NCBI RefSeq assembly: GCF_004769635.1
Contig: NZ_RQGH01000007.1
Coordinates: forward strand, 62,001-126,000
Length of the DNA stretch: 64,000 bases
Direction of reading: 5' to 3'
Source of the DNA: Leptospira jelokensis
GTDB lineage: Bacteria > Spirochaetota > Leptospiria > Leptospirales > Leptospiraceae
How positions within the stretch are numbered: the stretch's first letter is position 1; the number at the start of each line of letters is the position of its first letter. Of this stretch, positions 1 through 7,646 are shown one piece after another. The translations under genes and the position numbers were made by a program. Below the pieces are notes generated by a model. It was not told the origin of the DNA, searched no databases, and worked only from the letters and a program-made list of their open reading frames with translations.

Positions 1-708
1 ATCGATATTAATTTCAGCTAACCGTTGTTTTAGGATGATTTTAATTTTTTCAATGTATTCATCTCGTTCTGATTTTTTAGCAGAAACTCTTTTTTTAATT
101 TCCTGGTATTCTTCAGGGTGGAGAGATTGGAATGCCAAATCTTCCAATTCAAATTTTACCTTATATACACCGAGTCGACCAGCGATCGGAGCATATAGGG
201 ATAATACTTCTTTCGCGATCCGTTTTTGTTTTTCTTCCGGTTGGAATTTTAATGTCCTAACATTATGGGTTTTGTCAGCAAGTTTGATGAGCATCACTCG
301 CACATCTTTGATCGTGGCAAGTAACATCTTACGAATGTTTTCTGCGGCTTCTGTTTCTTTCGATTGGGATTTGATTTCCGAAATTTTGGTCACACCTTCC
401 ACAAGTGCCGCGATGTCTTCCCCAAACTCACGTGCCATATCTTCTTTCGAATAACTAGTATCCTCTACTACATCGTGTAACAAACCGGCAGCTATGGCAC
501 GTTCATCGAGCCCTAAATCATCCAACACAGAAGCAACATTCATCGGATGGATGATGTAGGGTTCACCAGAAAGCCGTTTTTGGCCTTCATGCATTTTGTC
601 AGCGATGTGATAGGCTTTTTCGACTAGTTGTGCTTTTTCTGGACCCAGTCTTTTTTGGACTGCATCAAATAACTCCTGTTTGTCTTTGATGTCTTGGTAA
701 AGTCCCAT
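1..708 (-). CDS. rel: RelA/SpoT-family (p)ppGpp synthetase/hydrolase, N-terminal part
   Basis: This is the N-terminal 236 codons of a long Rel/SpoT enzyme; the 3' part lies beyond the left edge. After a short leader it reads a hydrolase HD domain: a segment aligning with the family's 'SGEPYIIHP' motif near residue 40 and an HD pair inside LLHDVVEDT near residue 75. These are the metal-binding residues of ppGpp hydrolases. By family knowledge such enzymes make and degrade (p)ppGpp in the stringent response; the synthetase, TGS and ACT regions cannot be checked here. The ATG overlaps the nadC stop by one base (TAATG), so the gene should be translationally coupled to nadC. Confidence in the family is high; whether synthetase activity is present is unknown. 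Confidence 0.93.
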   Translation of the reverse strand, partial: MGLYQDIKDKQELFDAVQKRLGPEKAQLVEKAYHIADKMHEGQKRLSGEPYIIHPMNVASVLDDLGLDERAIAAGLLHDVVEDTSYSKEDMAREFGEDIAALVEGVTKISEIKSQSKETEAAENIRKMLLATIKDVRVMLIKLADKTHNVRTLKFQPEEKQKRIAKEVLSLYAPIAGRLGVYKVKFELEDLAFQSLHPEEYQEIKKRVSAKKSERDEYIEKIKIILKQRLAEINID

Positions 709-1571
709 TATTTGATATCCAAACTAATGTCCAAAAATTTCACTGTGTGAGTCAGATAACCCATACTCACTCCAATTCCATCAAACTTTGACAAAAAATT
801 TAATTTATCAGGAGTGATCCCACCTGAACATTCAATCCGAATCTTCGGGGCTTTTTCTTTTAATATCTGGATTGCTTTTTCGGTATCGGAATCGGAAAAA
901 TTATCGAGTAAAATGATATCGGGACTTGCTGCAATCGCATCGCTCAATTGGGAGATGCCATCGATTTCCAATTCAATTTGTTTCCCTGGATTTTTTTCAC
1001 GTACCATTTGTACGGCTGATTGAATGGATCCGGCTTTTGCGACATGGTTATCCTTTAACATCGCCATCTCCGATAGGTTCAATCTATGGTTGGCTCCCCC
1101 ACCTGTATACACTGCATACTTGGCAAGTTTTCGATACCCAGGCAAAGTTTTTCTCGTATCAAGGATGAGTAAGTTTGGATACTGTTTTGCCACTCGGTTG
1201 GCATTTGTCGCAATGCCTGAAAGGTATTGGATGAAATTGAGTAAAATTCGTTCCATCTTCAGAAGGCTAACCAAAGATCCTTGGAATTCCCCAATCACTG
1301 TACCTTTGGAAAGGACGGCGCCATCCTCCAAAGCATTTTTCCAAGTAAGGGATGCTTTGGTTTTCCCGATAAGGCAAGGGATAACAGAAAGTCCACAAAG
1401 GATGCCATCTTCTTTTGCGAGTAATACCGCAGTACAAGATTCTTCCTTTGCAAACAAAGTATCGGTTGTGATATCACCGGCAGGCAAATCTTCATCCAAT
1501 GCCAATTGGACCAAGGATTCAAAGTCATTTTCTGTAATTTTTGTAACGGGAGTTGTGTATCCTCGGTTCAT
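708..1571 (-). CDS. nadC: Nicotinate-nucleotide pyrophosphorylase (quinolinate phosphoribosyltransferase)
   Basis: NadC converts quinolinate and PRPP to nicotinate mononucleotide, CO2 and pyrophosphate in de novo NAD synthesis (cytosolic). The 287-residue length is normal for the family. Visible hallmarks are the TRKTLPGYR segment followed by AVYTGGGANHR near residues 138-163, KDNH near 174, and the C-terminal phosphate-binding stretch ECSGGI near 247-252. It is the first gene after the terminator of the LysM lipoprotein gene and is directly followed by rel with a one-base overlap, so NAD synthesis and alarmone genes share a transcript. The promoter has to lie in the roughly 70 bases that also contain the upstream gene's terminator. 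Confidence 0.97.
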   Translation of the reverse strand: MNRGYTTPVTKITENDFESLVQLALDEDLPAGDITTDTLFAKEESCTAVLLAKEDGILCGLSVIPCLIGKTKASLTWKNALEDGAVLSKGTVIGEFQGSLVSLLKMERILLNFIQYLSGIATNANRVAKQYPNLLILDTRKTLPGYRKLAKYAVYTGGGANHRLNLSEMAMLKDNHVAKAGSIQSAVQMVREKNPGKQIELEIDGISQLSDAIAASPDIILLDNFSDSDTEKAIQILKEKAPKIRIECSGGITPDKLNFLSKFDGIGVSMGYLTHTVKFLDISLDIK

Positions 1572-1591
1572 ATAGGTCCTATGGTTTAGAC

Positions 1592-1623
1592 AAAAAAAAA
1601 GCTGTCTTTACGACAGCTTTTTT
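1592..1623 (-). terminator. Rho-independent terminator of the LysM lipoprotein gene
   Basis: The inverted repeat GCTGTC/GACAGC (1601-1606 and 1612-1617) has a 5-base loop. It extends by A:T pairs and is followed on the minus strand by nine T residues. It lies 20 bases downstream of the lipoprotein stop and 21 bases upstream of the nadC start. Confidence 0.85.
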
Positions 1624-1642
1624 CGATTCACCTAAGTCTTGT

Positions 1643-3046
1643 TTACTCCTTAGGTGCTTTTCCGATTTTCCCGGTTTTTGGTGGGATGTTCAGTTTTTGT
1701 TTTGGATAAATTAAATTTTTGTTTCGAATCGTTTTACGGTTCGCTTCAAAAATACGTGGCCAAAGTTTTGCATCACTATAGATGTCTTCTCGGTCAGCAA
1801 TTCTCCAAAGGCAATCAGCTGGATTTGATTTTTCAACAGTGTAACGTTTCCAACCACCGGACAACTCCTCCACTTGGGATGAAGATGTTTGGTTTGAGTC
1901 TTTTGTATCTGTTGTTTTATCAGAATCTGTTTCTACTGCAGTACGATCTTTTTTAGCAACATTCGTTTTACCTTTGAGAGTTTCAATTTGGTCGATTGAA
2001 ATTTCAGCCAATCGGATTGCTTCTTCGGATTGGGCAATTGAATCTTCGAATTTATCTTGTTCTAAAAGGTTTCCAGAAGCTTGTAAAGATTCGTTGGATG
2101 CACCTAAGTTCTCTTGTGTACTTGCATACGATTCTTTTGCATTTGACTTAAGATAGGTTTCAGCGTTTAATTCGCCAAAACGAAGATTTGCATCTTCAAC
2201 CACTTCTTTTGCTTGGGCATTACGATTTTTTGCATGGTCTTTGATGGAATCTTGTAAAAGAGAAGCAGAAGCCAATCGGGCTGCTTTGATTTTTTCATCA
2301 GCCGTTTTTAATTTTCCTGCTTGGATGTCTTCTCTTGCAGAAGCGACCCTAGCTTTTTCTTCATCAATCGCAGGGTTACCTGCTTTTGAGTATGATGCTG
2401 CTTTATCCAGTAATGCATCCACTTCATCAGCAGATTTCAATAGGGCACCACCAGATTTTTCAAGTGCTACTTTTTTTGCTTCTGAGCTGATTTTAGATGC
2501 TTCTTGGAATTGGTTATGGGCATCTTCGTATTCTTGTAAGGCAACAGTGCGTTTTACTTCTTTTGCCGTTTCATCTTTGTCTTCACGGAGATAAGACGCA
2601 AGGCTTGCATCCGCTTGGGCCAATTTTGTTTCCCCAGCATCTCTTGCAGCAACAGCTTTTTTGTATTCTTCAGGAGTGTATTCTGATGCGTATGCTTCAT
2701 CTGCGGCATCAATTGCTGCCACTGCTTCTTCGCGAGATTTTGCAGCTAACTTTGGCAATGTTTTCTCTAACGCATCATATGCTTTTGAAATCGCATAGTC
2801 CGCACTCTTTTTTGAGTCGGATGCTTTTTCTTCCGCCGCAAACTCGTTAGCAGATACTAAACTTTTTTTGGCTTCACTGAATTCTTCAGGGGCATATTCT
2901 TCCGCAGAAAGTCTTTCGGCTCGTTCCACTTGGGATTTCGCAAGTGCGAGTTCTTTGAGTGGTAGTTCTTGTGCGCAGTTAACAAATCCTGCAGAGAACA
3001 ATACCAAAGCGGAGAGAAAGACAGATGTCTTTTTCTTTTTTAACAT
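1643..3046 (-). CDS. LysM-domain lipoprotein, LruA/LipL71-like
   Basis: Predicted lipoprotein of 467 residues. The N-terminus has a basic start, a hydrophobic stretch and a Cys at about residue 24 in GFVNC, acceptable as a spirochaetal lipobox. Residues 25-360 are Ala/Lys/Glu-rich and helical, with a repeated pattern of the type Y-x-PEE-(F/Y)-xx-A that appears at least twice (EEYAPEEFSEAKK, SEYTPEEYKKAV), suggesting tandem helical repeats. A Ser/Thr-rich linker (about 365-395) leads to a C-terminal LysM-like domain (about 405-455; CLWRIADREDIYSDAKLWPRIFEANR). By analogy LysM binds peptidoglycan, so the protein could tie the outer membrane to the wall. The architecture matches the leptospiral antigen LruA/LipL71, but orthology is inferred from memory. 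Its own terminator follows. Confidence 0.82.
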   Translation of the reverse strand: MLKKKKTSVFLSALVLFSAGFVNCAQELPLKELALAKSQVERAERLSAEEYAPEEFSEAKKSLVSANEFAAEEKASDSKKSADYAISKAYDALEKTLPKLAAKSREEAVAAIDAADEAYASEYTPEEYKKAVAARDAGETKLAQADASLASYLREDKDETAKEVKRTVALQEYEDAHNQFQEASKISSEAKKVALEKSGGALLKSADEVDALLDKAASYSKAGNPAIDEEKARVASAREDIQAGKLKTADEKIKAARLASASLLQDSIKDHAKNRNAQAKEVVEDANLRFGELNAETYLKSNAKESYASTQENLGASNESLQASGNLLEQDKFEDSIAQSEEAIRLAEISIDQIETLKGKTNVAKKDRTAVETDSDKTTDTKDSNQTSSSQVEELSGGWKRYTVEKSNPADCLWRIADREDIYSDAKLWPRIFEANRKTIRNKNLIYPKQKLNIPPKTGKIGKAPKE

Positions 3047-3109
3047 AACAAACTCCTTAATGTTTGGTAGGGGGGATTGTAAGAGAGAAGCGCAAATACG
3101 CTTCCCCTA

Positions 3110-3445
3110 TTATTTAAAAGCAGTAACTGCTTCGTCTTCGCTGTCGAAAATTTCAAAAAATGAAGTCAGCTTAGTGAGTTCAAATACCTTTCGAACAGAA
3201 CCTGCTACGTTGATGATTTTTAATCCACCTTGGTATTTTTTCAGGTTGGACAAACTTGAAATTAAAGCTCCAATTCCGGAAGAGTCGATGTAAGATACCT
3301 TCTCGAGATTGATGACGATGCAATACTTTTGTTCTTCGATCAATTTGGCGATTACATCCTTGATCTCAGGCGCGTTATAAAGGTCGATTTCCCCGTTAAT
3401 ATCGAGTACTACGATTTTATCTTTTTCCCTTCTGGTGATTTCCAT
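3110..3445 (-). CDS. STAS-domain anti-sigma factor antagonist
   Basis: A single STAS domain of 111 residues fills the protein. The canonical phospho-acceptor motif DSSG is at residues 54-57, preceded by the typical strand VINLEKVSYI. In the SpoIIAA/RsbV family an unphosphorylated antagonist binds an RsbW-like kinase and frees a sigma factor or another effector; a Ser in this motif is the kinase target. No kinase gene is adjacent, but an RsbW-like kinase is encoded about 25 kb away (28536-28967); pairing is speculative. It lies 93 bases downstream of tgt and 63 bases upstream of the LysM lipoprotein gene on the same strand, so cotranscription with the latter is possible. Confidence 0.9.
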   Translation of the reverse strand: MEITRREKDKIVVLDINGEIDLYNAPEIKDVIAKLIEEQKYCIVINLEKVSYIDSSGIGALISSLSNLKKYQGGLKIINVAGSVRKVFELTKLTSFFEIFDSEDEAVTAFK

Positions 3446-3538
3446 GTGTGTCTAGAGACTCCTCAATGAAGCTACAATCAATGTAGAAATGACGGTACTA
3501 TCACATTCAAAAAAAATGGGTACGTCAACCTAATAATT

Positions 3539-4654
3539 TTAGCTACCAAACAAATTTTTCCAATGCTCATAAAATGCCCGAAAATTGCCTATTTCTATGG
3601 ACTTTCGCATCTTTTCCATGAAGCTCTGCATAAAAAATAAGTTATGGTAGGTTGATAAGGAAAAGGCAGTTAACTCCTTCACCTTATGTAAGTGCCGAAT
3701 GTAACCAAGACTATACGTTTGGCAAACCTTACAAGAGCATTCCGAGTCAATGGGTGATTCACTGAGTCTATGGCTCTCGTTTCGTAAGTTGATTTTGCCT
3801 TTTGACGTGAAGACTTGCCCATTCCGAGCGTTCCGAGTCGGAAGCACACAATCAAACATATCAATGCCGTTTTTCACGCCTTCGAGGATGTCCACAACGG
3901 TTCCCACTCCCATCAGATACCTTGGTCTCGCTTTGTCCAAATGAGGGGCCATACATTCCAAAATCCGAATGTATTCTGGCCTAGGTTCCCCTACACTTAA
4001 GCCCCCGATGGCAATGCCTGGAAAATCAATCTTTTGTAAGGTCTCAAGACTCTTAAGCCTCAGTGCCTCGTTCACCCCACCTTGCACGATGGGAAATACA
4101 TTTTGGCCGTTCGGATTTTCCATCCAATACTCATAGGATTCTTTGGCCCACCGATGGGTCCTGTCCAAGGCGAGTTCCAATCGTTTGGTATCACTCCCAT
4201 AAGGAGCACAGTCATCTAAAACCATCATGATGTCAGAGCCAATGGACCTTTGCATATCGATCACAGAGGATGGTGTGAATTTATGATAACTCCCATCAAT
4301 ATGGGATTGGAAGCGCACTCCATCATCCTCAAATTTGAATAAACTTGCTAAACTAAATACCTGGAACCCACCCGAATCTGTGAGCAGGGCTTTTTTGTAC
4401 GACATGAAATTTTTTAAGCCATGGAAATGGTCGAATACTTCTTTGCCTGGTTTCAAGTAAAGGTGGTAGGTATTGGCAAGGATTAAATTGTAACCAAGCT
4501 CATTGATATCTTCCGACGTAAGCGACTTAATGCTACCACGAGTCCCCACGGGCATAAAAATCGGAGTTTCGATTTGAATGCCATTCAGTGAAAGTGTTCC
4601 CGTTCTCGCATAGGAACCCGAATCGTATGTTCCTTCTTTAAATATCGAAGGCAC
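3539..4654 (-). CDS. tgt: tRNA-guanine(34) transglycosylase
   Basis: Tgt exchanges guanine 34 for the queuosine precursor preQ1 in tRNAs with GUN anticodons. The 371-residue protein has the complete bacterial signature: [10 protein letters not shown] near the N-terminus, the substrate-binding [10 protein letters not shown] near residue 94, the catalytic region near GGLSVGEP and [14 protein letters not shown], and the C-terminal zinc site CSCKVCQ followed by the His of YIRHLHK. The start is GTG, whose G is the last base of the upstream Fur-family stop (TAGTG), so the two genes are translationally coupled. Confidence 0.97.
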   Translation of the reverse strand: MPSIFKEGTYDSGSYARTGTLSLNGIQIETPIFMPVGTRGSIKSLTSEDINELGYNLILANTYHLYLKPGKEVFDHFHGLKNFMSYKKALLTDSGGFQVFSLASLFKFEDDGVRFQSHIDGSYHKFTPSSVIDMQRSIGSDIMMVLDDCAPYGSDTKRLELALDRTHRWAKESYEYWMENPNGQNVFPIVQGGVNEALRLKSLETLQKIDFPGIAIGGLSVGEPRPEYIRILECMAPHLDKARPRYLMGVGTVVDILEGVKNGIDMFDCVLPTRNARNGQVFTSKGKINLRNESHRLSESPIDSECSCKVCQTYSLGYIRHLHKVKELTAFSLSTYHNLFFMQSFMEKMRKSIEIGNFRAFYEHWKNLFGS

Positions 4655-5133
4655 TATTTTTTGTTTTTATGTTCGCAATTTGCAAAGTTTGAACAATTAC
4701 CAAATATATTCAAACTATGACCTGTGATGGTAAATCCATTTTCTCTTGCCGCTTTGTTTTGGAGTTCTTCAATGCGTTCATCAATGAATTCAACAATCCG
4801 ACCGCATTGCATACAAATGATATGATCGTGGTGTTCGTGGCCGATGATATGTTCGTAGTATTTGTAATCCTTTCCGAAATCATGTTCTTCGAGTAACCCC
4901 GCCTCAACCATGATTGCTAATATCCGATAGATGGTTGCTTTGGAAATGCGGTCTTTGTTGTCTTTGAGTTCGTCAAGTAGACCTTCCGCTGTAAAATGAT
5001 TATGACTTGAAAAAATCTTTTGAGCAACTAACAAACGTTGGTTTGTTATTTTTAAACCATTTTCTTTTAGATACTCTTCAAATGCGAGCATCTCTTTTTT
5101 TGTGTCTTCTTGGGAAATAGGATCGTTTTGCAA
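4654..5133 (-). CDS. Fur-family metal- or peroxide-responsive regulator
   Basis: This 159-residue Fur-superfamily repressor has an N-terminal winged helix containing [10 protein letters not shown] and the recognition-helix segment SKATIYRIL (about residues 67-75). The C-terminal dimerisation domain is His-rich ([10 protein letters not shown]) and carries CMQC plus a second pair NCSNFANC, which fit the structural zinc tetrad of Fur/PerR proteins. Whether it senses iron, zinc or peroxide cannot be decided from sequence. The start is TTG, with GGAG eight bases upstream. It is coupled to tgt by a one-base overlap and lies 22 bases after the LptE-like gene. Confidence 0.93.
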   Translation of the reverse strand: MQNDPISQEDTKKEMLAFEEYLKENGLKITNQRLLVAQKIFSSHNHFTAEGLLDELKDNKDRISKATIYRILAIMVEAGLLEEHDFGKDYKYYEHIIGHEHHDHIICMQCGRIVEFIDERIEELQNKAARENGFTITGHSLNIFGNCSNFANCEHKNKK

Positions 5134-5155
5134 GGGTTATCTCCTAAATACTATC

Positions 5156-5707
5156 TTAATTCAATACACCAGAAAGTGAATAATACCAAGCTCTTTCTGC
5201 TTCTTCCGCAATTCGCAGTGCCATCACACGTAACAAACGATTTTGTGCTTCGAGTTCCGATTCTCGAAATCCGATCTGAGTGGAAAAATGTACCCTTCCC
5301 GGGATTTCACTTCGTTCCATGGGGATTTTGACTCCCGTATCTGCCTCAATGATTTCCACACGAGTGACAACAAATAATTCCGATGTAATTTGTTGGTCAG
5401 CCAAGTCCATCAAATCCCCCACTTGTTGGTAGTGGACAATCTCTGCATACAAACGGTATTTCGCGAGAGTTTTTTCTCGAGTGGTGATGAACCTTCCCCT
5501 GCGATCAATTTCTTCCATGATCATTTGGGTGAGGCGTGTGTGCATCCCCGGGGAATACGTATTGTTTCTTACATTCTGAATGTAGAGTAACCTCTTCGAA
5601 TCCGGGACAGGAACCCCATCAATCTTAGGAGGCCGCCCTGGTTCTTTTGAAAAAAAAGCACATCCAGAGCAAAAAAGGAATAAAAGAAAAACAATACCTA
5701 GTCTCAT
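5156..5707 (-). CDS. Small outer-membrane lipoprotein, LptE-like
   Basis: A 183-residue lipoprotein with a short signal peptide ending LFCSGC. The body contains IQNVRNNTYSPGMHTRLTQ followed by a helix, then strands, a layout typical of LptE/RlpB. LptE plugs the LptD translocon that inserts LPS into the outer membrane. The match is by fold pattern and the NxT/S..G..x-L segment only, so the assignment is moderate; a DUF4136-like or other secretin-type lipoprotein is possible. It is the first gene of the run leading to fur and tgt, and is divergent from the M23 peptidase gene with about 125 bases between the starts. Confidence 0.6.
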   Translation of the reverse strand: MRLGIVFLLFLFCSGCAFFSKEPGRPPKIDGVPVPDSKRLLYIQNVRNNTYSPGMHTRLTQMIMEEIDRRGRFITTREKTLAKYRLYAEIVHYQQVGDLMDLADQQITSELFVVTRVEIIEADTGVKIPMERSEIPGRVHFSTQIGFRESELEAQNRLLRVMALRIAEEAERAWYYSLSGVLN

Positions 5708-5831
5708 TTGAATTTGTTCCCTGTCATACTAGGTCCCAAGTCTAGATTGTCAAGGGAATCGGGAATTCAGGATTTTCTCCTGCCCTCAAGGAAAGGCATG
5801 ACAAAGCAAGTGGTTGGATTCTACTTTTCCC

Positions 5832-7646
5832 ATGCAGTTGGCAAAGTTCTTTTTTCCCCTCCTTTCCCTACTCTTCTGCGTGAGCCATCTTTCTGCGGAT
5901 TCCAAAATTCCTGAAATCCCACACAGTGATGTGGGTTTTCCTTTGCCTTATTTTTCACCGGTTTCAGGAACATTTGCCGAAATCAGAAACCATAATCTAC
6001 ATTTAGGATCTGACTTCAAATCATACGGGTTAAATGGCCACAACATCCTTGCTACCTTTGATGGATTTGTAGAAGAGATCAGTTATTCGAAAACTGGTTA
6101 TGGTTTATCTCTTAATTTATACAATCCCAAATACAAAATCAAATCCAAATATGCCCACTTACATTCCTTTGGTGGAACACTTGTTGAATTAGAACTATTA
6201 AGAAGAGCCCTTTTACTGATGGGAGATCCTACAGGTTTCCAACTGAAACTCCCTCCTGGTATGTTTTCTACAAAAAAGGGAAATGCCATCGGAAAAACAG
6301 GGGAAACTGGATCTGGTCCTCCCCACTTACATTTAGAATTCCGTTCGGAAAAAGGAACCATCAATCCACTTTACTTTTCTGAAATCCATCAAAAGGACAT
6401 CACTCCTCCAACCATCCTTTCTCTTTTTTTAGAGGGAGATGATTTAGAAAAACCACTTTTACTTTCTGCAAAAGAAATTGGGAAAGGGAAATTTGAACTT
6501 TATTCCGAATCCGGTGATTTATTTACATCTATCCAACTAACAGGGAAATTACGAATACGCTTGAGTGGTTATGACAAAATTCGTTCTCGTAACAAAAACA
6601 ATGTGTATGGAATGGATTTGGAAGTGAATGGGAAAACTGTTTTTACAAGGAATTTTGATTTTTTATCCTTTGAAGAGAAATCACAAAAACACCAATTTTA
6701 CGACATCAATCGATCTTCTTTATCTCCCCCTGTGTATTTTTATCATATGTATGAACAATCCAAACTCTTCAAAGAAGAAGGATACTCACTCAATTTAAAC
6801 CAATTTCCTAAAAAAGAAAAAATCCAAATCCAAGCATCCTTACGAGATGCCACTGGGAACAAATCATCAGTGAACTTTACCATCCTCAATGAAAATTCAC
6901 CTAAAAATCCTAATGAAAAGTCCATCGCTAATAAAACGGGAAACAAATACAAATCATCGGATGGGGTTGTTACCATTGATTTAACAAAAGCGGAAGTCTC
7001 AGGGGATGGTAATTTTTTCATTACGGAGATTTCTGAAAAAGAAATTCCGTTTAAAATTCCAAAAGGCCTACCACTCAAAGGTAAAATTTACCAAGTGGAA
7101 ACCAAACGAATGAGTTGGAAAGGAGAAGGACTTGGTGAAATGAATTTTGGATCCACACCTTCAATCAAAGATTCTTTGTATTTTTACGATGTTTCCATTG
7201 GAAAATTCCAGGGTGTCCAACCCAAACGGAAACCAAATGGATTTAGTTTTAAACTCACAAAATTAGGTTACCTCATGGTTTTGTCAGACGAAACTCCACC
7301 CACTGTGTTTCCTATGACATCCATTGCAAGATTCATCGAACTTCCCGATGTCAAAAACCATTGTTTGGAAGAAAAGTATTATACCCTTTCTGATACAGGC
7401 AGTGGATTTCGGACAAACGTTGAGCTTTTGTTAGATGGACAAAGTTTTCCTTATGAATATGACCCAGACCGAAGTGCGATCAAAGTTCTCATTCCGAAAA
7501 GCCTACAAAAAGAAAGGCCTTATCTTCTTTTAGAAGTTAAGGCCTCTGATTTTGCTGGAAATACTTCCGAGCCGTTTGTCGATTTAATTTCTACGAATGG
7601 ATGGAAGGAAGACCTTCTTCAGGCTTCCTGTCCCGTCATCGAGTAA
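5832..7646 (+). CDS. Secreted M23 (LytM-type) metallopeptidase-like protein
   Basis: Encodes about 604 residues from ATG 5832; a TTG at 5814 would add six residues but gives a worse signal peptide. The N-terminus MQLAKFFFPLLSLLFC...LSADS is a signal peptide. Residues about 45-190 form an M23 domain with the zinc ligands in HLGSDF and HLHLEF plus the YAHLHSF motif, so catalytic residues look intact. The remaining 400 residues are beta-rich, Ig-like in appearance, with repeats of the D-x-T-G-N/S type seen in bacterial Ig domains. The likely role is cell-wall hydrolysis or scaffolding in the periplasm. The last 28 bases overlap the 3' end of the convergent greA. Confidence 0.85.
   Translation: MQLAKFFFPLLSLLFCVSHLSADSKIPEIPHSDVGFPLPYFSPVSGTFAEIRNHNLHLGSDFKSYGLNGHNILATFDGFVEEISYSKTGYGLSLNLYNPKYKIKSKYAHLHSFGGTLVELELLRRALLLMGDPTGFQLKLPPGMFSTKKGNAIGKTGETGSGPPHLHLEFRSEKGTINPLYFSEIHQKDITPPTILSLFLEGDDLEKPLLLSAKEIGKGKFELYSESGDLFTSIQLTGKLRIRLSGYDKIRSRNKNNVYGMDLEVNGKTVFTRNFDFLSFEEKSQKHQFYDINRSSLSPPVYFYHMYEQSKLFKEEGYSLNLNQFPKKEKIQIQASLRDATGNKSSVNFTILNENSPKNPNEKSIANKTGNKYKSSDGVVTIDLTKAEVSGDGNFFITEISEKEIPFKIPKGLPLKGKIYQVETKRMSWKGEGLGEMNFGSTPSIKDSLYFYDVSIGKFQGVQPKRKPNGFSFKLTKLGYLMVLSDETPPTVFPMTSIARFIELPDVKNHCLEEKYYTLSDTGSGFRTNVELLLDGQSFPYEYDPDRSAIKVLIPKSLQKERPYLLLEVKASDFAGNTSEPFVDLISTNGWKEDLLQASCPVIE

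Noticed and set aside
1024..1575. Plus-strand open frame opposite nadC
   Set aside because: It is antisense to an intact, conserved gene and has no protein-like composition.
3472..3486. Small palindrome CTACA-N5-TGTAG upstream of the STAS gene
   Set aside because: Five-base arms occur often by chance; no second copy or link to a known operator was found.
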